From Cyanobium sp. Aljojuca 7A6 (GTDB lineage Bacteria; Cyanobacteriota; Cyanobacteriia; PCC-6307; Cyanobiaceae), in the NCBI RefSeq assembly GCF_024346455.1, contig NZ_JAGQCY010000012.1:1-64000 (forward strand): a stretch of 64,000 bases of DNA, written 5' to 3'. This document shows positions 60,648-64,000 of this stretch, piece after piece. A program made the position numbers and the translations under genes. The number at the start of each line of letters is the position of its first letter. Positions within the stretch are counted from its first letter, which is position 1. A model generated the notes under the pieces. The model had not been told where the DNA came from and made no database searches. It was given only the letters and a program-made list of their open reading frames with translations.

Positions 60648-62090
60648 TCAGAGGGCCGTGGCGATCCGCTCCCGGTCGCTGCCCAGCCGGTGCAGCAGCA
60701 GCCAGGTGGTGAGCAGGTCGGGCCCTTTGAGGCTGCCCAGCAGGGCGGCCCGCAGCCCCTTCATCAGCACCCCCTTTTTAACGCCGGCGGCCGTGGCGGC
60801 CTCCGCCAGCAGCCCCTGGGCGGTCGCGGCATCGAGCGGGCCCTCCGGCAGCCGCTCCAGCAGGGCGCCCAGGGCGCCGCGGCTGCCGGCATCGGCCCGC
60901 AGTGCCAGGGCCGCCTCATCCGGCTCCGGGGCGGCGAAGAAGGGGGCGGCCTGGTCGACCCCGTCCGCCAGCAGGCTGAGCGAGGGTCCCAGCAGGGCGC
61001 AGAGATCCTCCTGCCAGGCGGCGTCGGCGCCGGCCACCGCGTCCCAGCCCCGGGCCTGCCAGAGGGGCAGCAGCCGCTGGCGCAGCTCGCCGGCCGCCAG
61101 CCCGTGCAGCACCTGGGCGTTGAGCCAGTTGAGCTTGTCCCAGTCGAAGCGCGCCCCGGCCCGGTTCACCCGCTCAAACGAGAACACCGCCGCCGCCTGC
61201 TCCAGGCTGAAGCGCTCGCCGATCCCCTCCGGCGGCGACCAGCCCAGCAGGGTCATGTAGTTGACCAGGGCCTCGGCGGTGTAGCCCATGGCGCGGAAGT
61301 CGCCCACGGAGGTGACGCCATCGCGCTTGGAGAGCTTGCGGCCCTCCGGGTTGAGGATCAACGGGGTATGGGCGAACACCGGCGGCGTCAGCCCCAGGGC
61401 GGCGTAGAGCAGCAGCTGTTTGCCGGTGTTGGCGATGTGGTCCTCGCCCCGGATCACATGGCTGATGGCCATGGCGGCGTCGTCCACCACCACCACCAGG
61501 TTGTAGAGGGGGTCGCCGATGGCATCGGCGGGCGCCCGGCGGGCGATCACCATGTCGCCGCCCAGGTCGCTGCCCGCCCAGCGCATTTCGCCCCGCACCA
61601 GGTCGTTCCAGGTGATCGTGGCGCCGTCGTCGATGCGGAAGCGGATCACCGCCTCGCGGCCCTCGGCGATGTAGGCCTGCTGCTGCTCGGGGCTGAGGTC
61701 GCGGTGCAGGTTGTCGTAGCGGGGGGCGCGGCCCTCGGCCTGCTGGCGCTCCCGCATCGCTGAGAGCTCGGCGTCGCTGGCAAAGCAGCGATAGGCGTGG
61801 CCGCTTTCGAGCAGCTGGCCGATGGCCTGCCGGTGGGCCTCGATGCGCTCGCTCTGCACCACCGGTTCCTCGTCCCAGCTCAGGCCCAGCCAGCCCAGGC
61901 CATCGAGGATGTTGGCAGTGAATTCCGGCTTGGACCGTTCCCGGTCGGTGTCCTCGATGCGGAGCAGGAAGGCGCCCCCCAGGTGGCGGGCGAACAGCCA
62001 GTTGAACACCGCCGTACGGGCGGTGCCGATGTGCAGGGTGCCGGTGGGGCTGGGGGCCAGACGAACGCGTACAGGAACCGTTGCGGGCAC
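60648..62090 (-). CDS. gltX: Glutamyl-tRNA synthetase
   Basis: A 480-residue class I synthetase. [20 protein letters not shown] carries the HIGH motif, [20 protein letters not shown] the Glu-binding region, and [15 protein letters not shown] the KMSKS-like loop (KLSKR). It charges tRNA-Glu and supplies glutamyl-tRNA for tetrapyrrole synthesis in cyanobacteria. The start is placed at GTG 62090 because a longer frame would run into tRNA-Asp; the first conserved residues follow immediately. Confidence 0.95.
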   Translation of the reverse strand: MPATVPVRVRLAPSPTGTLHIGTARTAVFNWLFARHLGGAFLLRIEDTDRERSKPEFTANILDGLGWLGLSWDEEPVVQSERIEAHRQAIGQLLESGHAYRCFASDAELSAMRERQQAEGRAPRYDNLHRDLSPEQQQAYIAEGREAVIRFRIDDGATITWNDLVRGEMRWAGSDLGGDMVIARRAPADAIGDPLYNLVVVVDDAAMAISHVIRGEDHIANTGKQLLLYAALGLTPPVFAHTPLILNPEGRKLSKRDGVTSVGDFRAMGYTAEALVNYMTLLGWSPPEGIGERFSLEQAAAVFSFERVNRAGARFDWDKLNWLNAQVLHGLAAGELRQRLLPLWQARGWDAVAGADAAWQEDLCALLGPSLSLLADGVDQAAPFFAAPEPDEAALALRADAGSRGALGALLERLPEGPLDAATAQGLLAEAATAAGVKKGVLMKGLRAALLGSLKGPDLLTTWLLLHRLGSDRERIATAL

Positions 62091-62114
62091 GGAAGCGGCT
62101 CCAGATGGTGAGAA

Positions 62115-62188
62115 CGGGACTGACGGGGCTCGAACCCGCAACTTCCGCCGTGACAGGGCGGTGCTCTAACCGATTGAACTACAGTCCC
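62115..62188 (-). tRNA. tRNA-Asp (anticodon GUC)
   Basis: 74 nt. The 5' GGGACTG pairs with CAGTCCC at the 3' end, with a G discriminator; the D-arm contains GTTCAATCGGTTAGAGC and the T-arm GGGTTCGAGCCCC. The anticodon arm reads CCGCC CTGTCAC GGCGG, giving GTC, that is Asp. CCA is not encoded. It lies 24 nt before the gltX start on the same strand. Confidence 0.96.
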
Positions 62189-62354
62189 AGACCGTCTTTC
62201 GAGGCTCGAATCGCCCCGTGGGGTGGATCCGGCGCCGAGGGGCGATCGCGACGACGCGGACGCCGACTAGGGAAGTATCCATCGTCACCCGTCCTCCCGT
62301 CAACGCAGCCCGTGAACGCTGGCTGGCGCGAGAGCAGGGCGCCGCTGGCCACAC

Positions 62355-62380
62355 AAAAAGCCCCGTGCAGGGCACGGGGC
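62355..62380 (-). terminator. Intrinsic terminator
   Basis: On the minus strand GCCCCGTG, a 5-nt loop and CACGGGGC are followed by TTTTTGTGTG. It lies 70 nt downstream of the small gene ending at 62450 and probably ends its transcript (and that of tRNA-Trp upstream) before tRNA-Asp. Confidence 0.8.
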
Positions 62381-62449
62381 AAATTGAGCGATGCTGCCGG
62401 GAAGGCAGGCTTGGACGGCGGTGCCGGAACGCCAGAAAGCCCTGGGCCC

Positions 62450-62638
62450 TCAGGGGCGGAAGCCGGCAGGTTCAATCAGGCGCACCTGATTGCCCCGGGC
62501 GGTGAATTCCCGCCCCTGGTCGCTCTGAACCACGACCCGACCTCCGGACTTGACCCGGATCACCCGGGCCCGGACCCAGCCAAGGGCAGCTGATTCCAGC
62601 ACCTTGACCACATCACCGGGCTGTAGATCCAACTCCAT
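62450..62638 (-). CDS. Small conserved-type hypothetical protein
   Basis: A 62-residue protein, MELDLQPGDVVKVLESAALG at the start, then WVRARVIRVKSGGRVVVQSD and EFTARGNQVRLIEPAG. The alternating hydrophobic strands suggest an SH3-like or KOW-like small barrel. Not named. ATG 62638 is chosen; upstream the frame runs into tRNA-Trp. It lies between the two tRNAs and has its own terminator. Confidence 0.72.
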   Translation of the reverse strand: MELDLQPGDVVKVLESAALGWVRARVIRVKSGGRVVVQSDQGREFTARGNQVRLIEPAGFRP

Positions 62639-62674
62639 GTTCGGAACCACGAAACTGCAAATGGGACCATCGAA

Positions 62675-62747
62675 CGCGCCGTGGAGGACTTGAACCCCCG
62701 ACATCAGGTTTTGGAGACCTGCGTTCTACCAACTGAACTAACGGCGC
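62675..62747 (-). tRNA. tRNA-Trp (anticodon CCA)
   Basis: 73 nt. The 5' GCGCCGT pairs with ACGGCGC at the 3' end, followed by a G discriminator. The anticodon arm is CAGGT CTCCAAA ACCTG, giving CCA, that is Trp. D-arm GTTCAGTTGGTAGAAC and T-arm GGGGGTTCAAGTCCTCC are normal. It lies between rplS and the small 62-residue gene. Confidence 0.96.
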
Positions 62748-62812
62748 AAGGCGATGGTTCCTGGAAAGCGTGAGAGGGAGACGCGGGCAATGAAATCCCG
62801 TGCAACCAGGCT

Positions 62813-63283
62813 TCAGCGATCGAAGCGCTGTTTGACGCGAGTGGCTTTACCCACCCGGTCACGCAGATAGAAGAGCTTCGCCCGACGCACCTTACCGCGC
62901 CGCTCCACCTTGACGGAAGCGACCTGGGGGCTGTGCAGCATGAACACCCGCTCCACACCGATGCCCTGGAAAATGCGGCGCACGGTGATGGTCTGGTTGA
63001 GGCCGCCGTGGCGCTTGGCGATCACCACGCCCTCGTAGGGCTGCACCCGCTCCTTGTTGCCTTCCCGGATCCGCACGCCCACCTTGACGGTGTCGCCCAC
63101 GTAGATCTCGGGCAGGTCGCTCTTCAGCTGGGCCGCCTCGAACGCGTCGATCAGGGCCCGGGCGCTGAGCTTGCCGGTGGTGACCGTCACGCTCTCAGAG
63201 CTGGTTTCCGCTTGCACCGACTGGGGCTCCGCGTCTGGGGTTTGTGGGTCCACTTCTGTGGACGGATCGATCTCGGTTGCCAT
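62813..63283 (-). CDS. rplS: 50S ribosomal protein L19
   Basis: A 156-residue protein. After an acidic N-terminal extension of about 45 residues comes the L19 domain: [60 protein letters not shown], and the C-terminal [20 protein letters not shown]. The extension makes it longer than most L19 (about 115-120 residues), as in other picocyanobacteria. L19 lies at the 30S-50S interface. Start ATG 63283. Confidence 0.96.
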   Translation of the reverse strand: MATEIDPSTEVDPQTPDAEPQSVQAETSSESVTVTTGKLSARALIDAFEAAQLKSDLPEIYVGDTVKVGVRIREGNKERVQPYEGVVIAKRHGGLNQTITVRRIFQGIGVERVFMLHSPQVASVKVERRGKVRRAKLFYLRDRVGKATRVKQRFDR

Positions 63284-63325
63284 CCCTGTTCTCGGAGCGC
63301 CAGGCCAAACCAACACCCTACCGCC

Positions 63326-63688
63326 TCAGGTGACCCCCTTCCCCCCACGCCGCCGCCAGTCCCGCCGCAATCGCTCCCAGGCCATGAAGCCGCCGGTGAC
63401 GAGCATCCACAACAGCCCCAGGCCGTTGAGCAGCACGTAAAGCGTCTCGCCCACTTCGCCCACCCAGCCCTGGAGCCATTCGCCTTCGTGCAGCACCATC
63501 AGCGGATGGGCCTGGTCCCGGCTCAGTCCGCCCCAGTCGCGCAGCAGCCGGTAGCCCACCCCCGTGACGGCCGAGAGCAGCAGGGGGGCGAGCACCAGCG
63601 GCGCCAGCCAGGCATGGGCCTGCCGCAGACGGGCGCCCCAGGACGGTGAGGCGGGCCGTGGGGGTGCGCTGGGGGTGGGGCTCGACAC
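63326..63688 (-). CDS. Small PepSY-like membrane protein
   Basis: A 120-residue protein from GTG 63688. It has two hydrophobic helices, AWLAPLVLAPLLLSAVTGVG and ETLYVLLNGLGLLWMLVTGG, with a periplasmic loop containing YRLLRDWGGLSRDQAHPLMV and HEGEW. The order fits short PepSY-TM proteins of cyanobacteria. The upstream frame is antisense to map and is not used. It is divergent from map. Confidence 0.75.
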   Translation of the reverse strand: MSSPTPSAPPRPASPSWGARLRQAHAWLAPLVLAPLLLSAVTGVGYRLLRDWGGLSRDQAHPLMVLHEGEWLQGWVGEVGETLYVLLNGLGLLWMLVTGGFMAWERLRRDWRRRGGKGVT

Positions 63689-63751
63689 GGGGAACCGACG
63701 GCGGAAGGGACGCCATTGATAACTTGAATGTCCGGCTCCGACTCCCACCGC

Positions 63752-64000
63752 ATGAACCTGTTCGCCGATCTGCTGGCCAGCACCAACGGCGTCAAGGGCG
63801 GTGGCACCCCTCTCACCCAGGCCGGCCCCCGCATCCAGAAGGGCCGCCGCGGTGTCGAGGTGAAATCGGCCAGAGAGATCGCGATCATGCGCCAGGCCAG
63901 CCGCATCGTCGCCACGGTGCTGCGGGAGATCATCGACATGGCCGCCCCGGGCATGACCACCGGTGACCTCGACCGCCACGCCGAAACCCGTATCCGCGCC
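63752..64000 (+). CDS. map: Type I methionine aminopeptidase, 5' part
   Basis: Starts MNLFADLLASTNGVKGGGTP; EVKSAREIAIMRQASRIVAT and MAAPGMTTGDLDRHAETRIR are the MetAP type I opening before the metal-binding residues. The enzyme removes the initiator Met from nascent proteins. The gene runs off the right edge after about 83 codons. ATG 63728 gives an 8-residue longer form; 63752 is preferred by homology. Confidence 0.92.
   Translation, partial: MNLFADLLASTNGVKGGGTPLTQAGPRIQKGRRGVEVKSAREIAIMRQASRIVATVLREIIDMAAPGMTTGDLDRHAETRIRA

Noticed and set aside
62091-62141. Longer gltX start that would add 17 residues
   Set aside because: The extra residues run into the tRNA-Asp gene and are low-complexity; the conserved class I start follows GTG 62090.

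Overview
The window is chromosomal DNA of a cyanobacterium, most likely a GC-rich Cyanobium/Synechococcus-type picocyanobacterium. Direct evidence is the 5' end of psbD, then ycf4, petM, ycf39, split pntA1/pntA2/pntB and many cyanobacterial housekeeping genes. Both edges cut genes: psbD at the left and map at the right. No rRNA, CRISPR array, integrase or insertion sequence was recognised.

Layout. 0-15.7 kb is core genome: photosystem and cytochrome b6f genes (psbD, ycf4, petM, ycf39), ilvN, a Trm1-type tRNA methyltransferase, an RluE-type pseudouridine synthase, a divergent second IF-1, a DEAD/DEAH-type helicase, the transhydrogenase operon, a [2Fe-2S] ferredoxin and dxr. 15.7-33.1 kb is a surface-glycan and secretion locus. 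It has five glycosyltransferase-like genes, an RTX-like beta-roll protein, a protein with a duplicated unknown domain, and a minus-strand chain of five genes overlapping by 4 nt (large glycosyltransferase, parvulin-like protein, ABC exporter with cNMP-binding and C39-like domains, HlyD adaptor, small membrane protein). I read it as a type I secretion route coupled to glycosylation.

33.1-38.2 kb is a toxin-antitoxin array: AbrB/VapC, RHH/VapC, AbrB/VapC on the opposite strand and AbrB/MazF, plus a DUF6880 gene and decayed VapC and HEPN remnants. Three of the AbrB-type modules carry GTAAG/CTTAC inverted repeats upstream, and a dispersed palindromic repeat occurs four times between 33.9 and 42.0 kb. 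38.2-41.8 kb holds an EF-hand protein, a fatty-acid-hydroxylase-family protein and an OmpR-type two-component pair. 42.3-49.1 kb is visibly AT-richer, with sparse genes (methyltransferase, two glycosyltransferases, a sulfotransferase fused to an AlgJ-like domain) and long non-coding gaps, typical of an acquired surface-polysaccharide island.

49.1-56.8 kb returns to high GC: rmlA, rmlB and rmlD (no rmlC in the window), a WcbI-type protein and a GT61 protein that share an N-terminal domain, and cysS. 56.8-64 kb is core: polA, gltX, tRNA-Asp, tRNA-Trp, rplS and map. Together the accessory parts supply activated sugar, glycosyl transfer, modification and export functions for the cell surface, interrupted by the toxin-antitoxin array, which looks like a hotspot of gene gain and decay.
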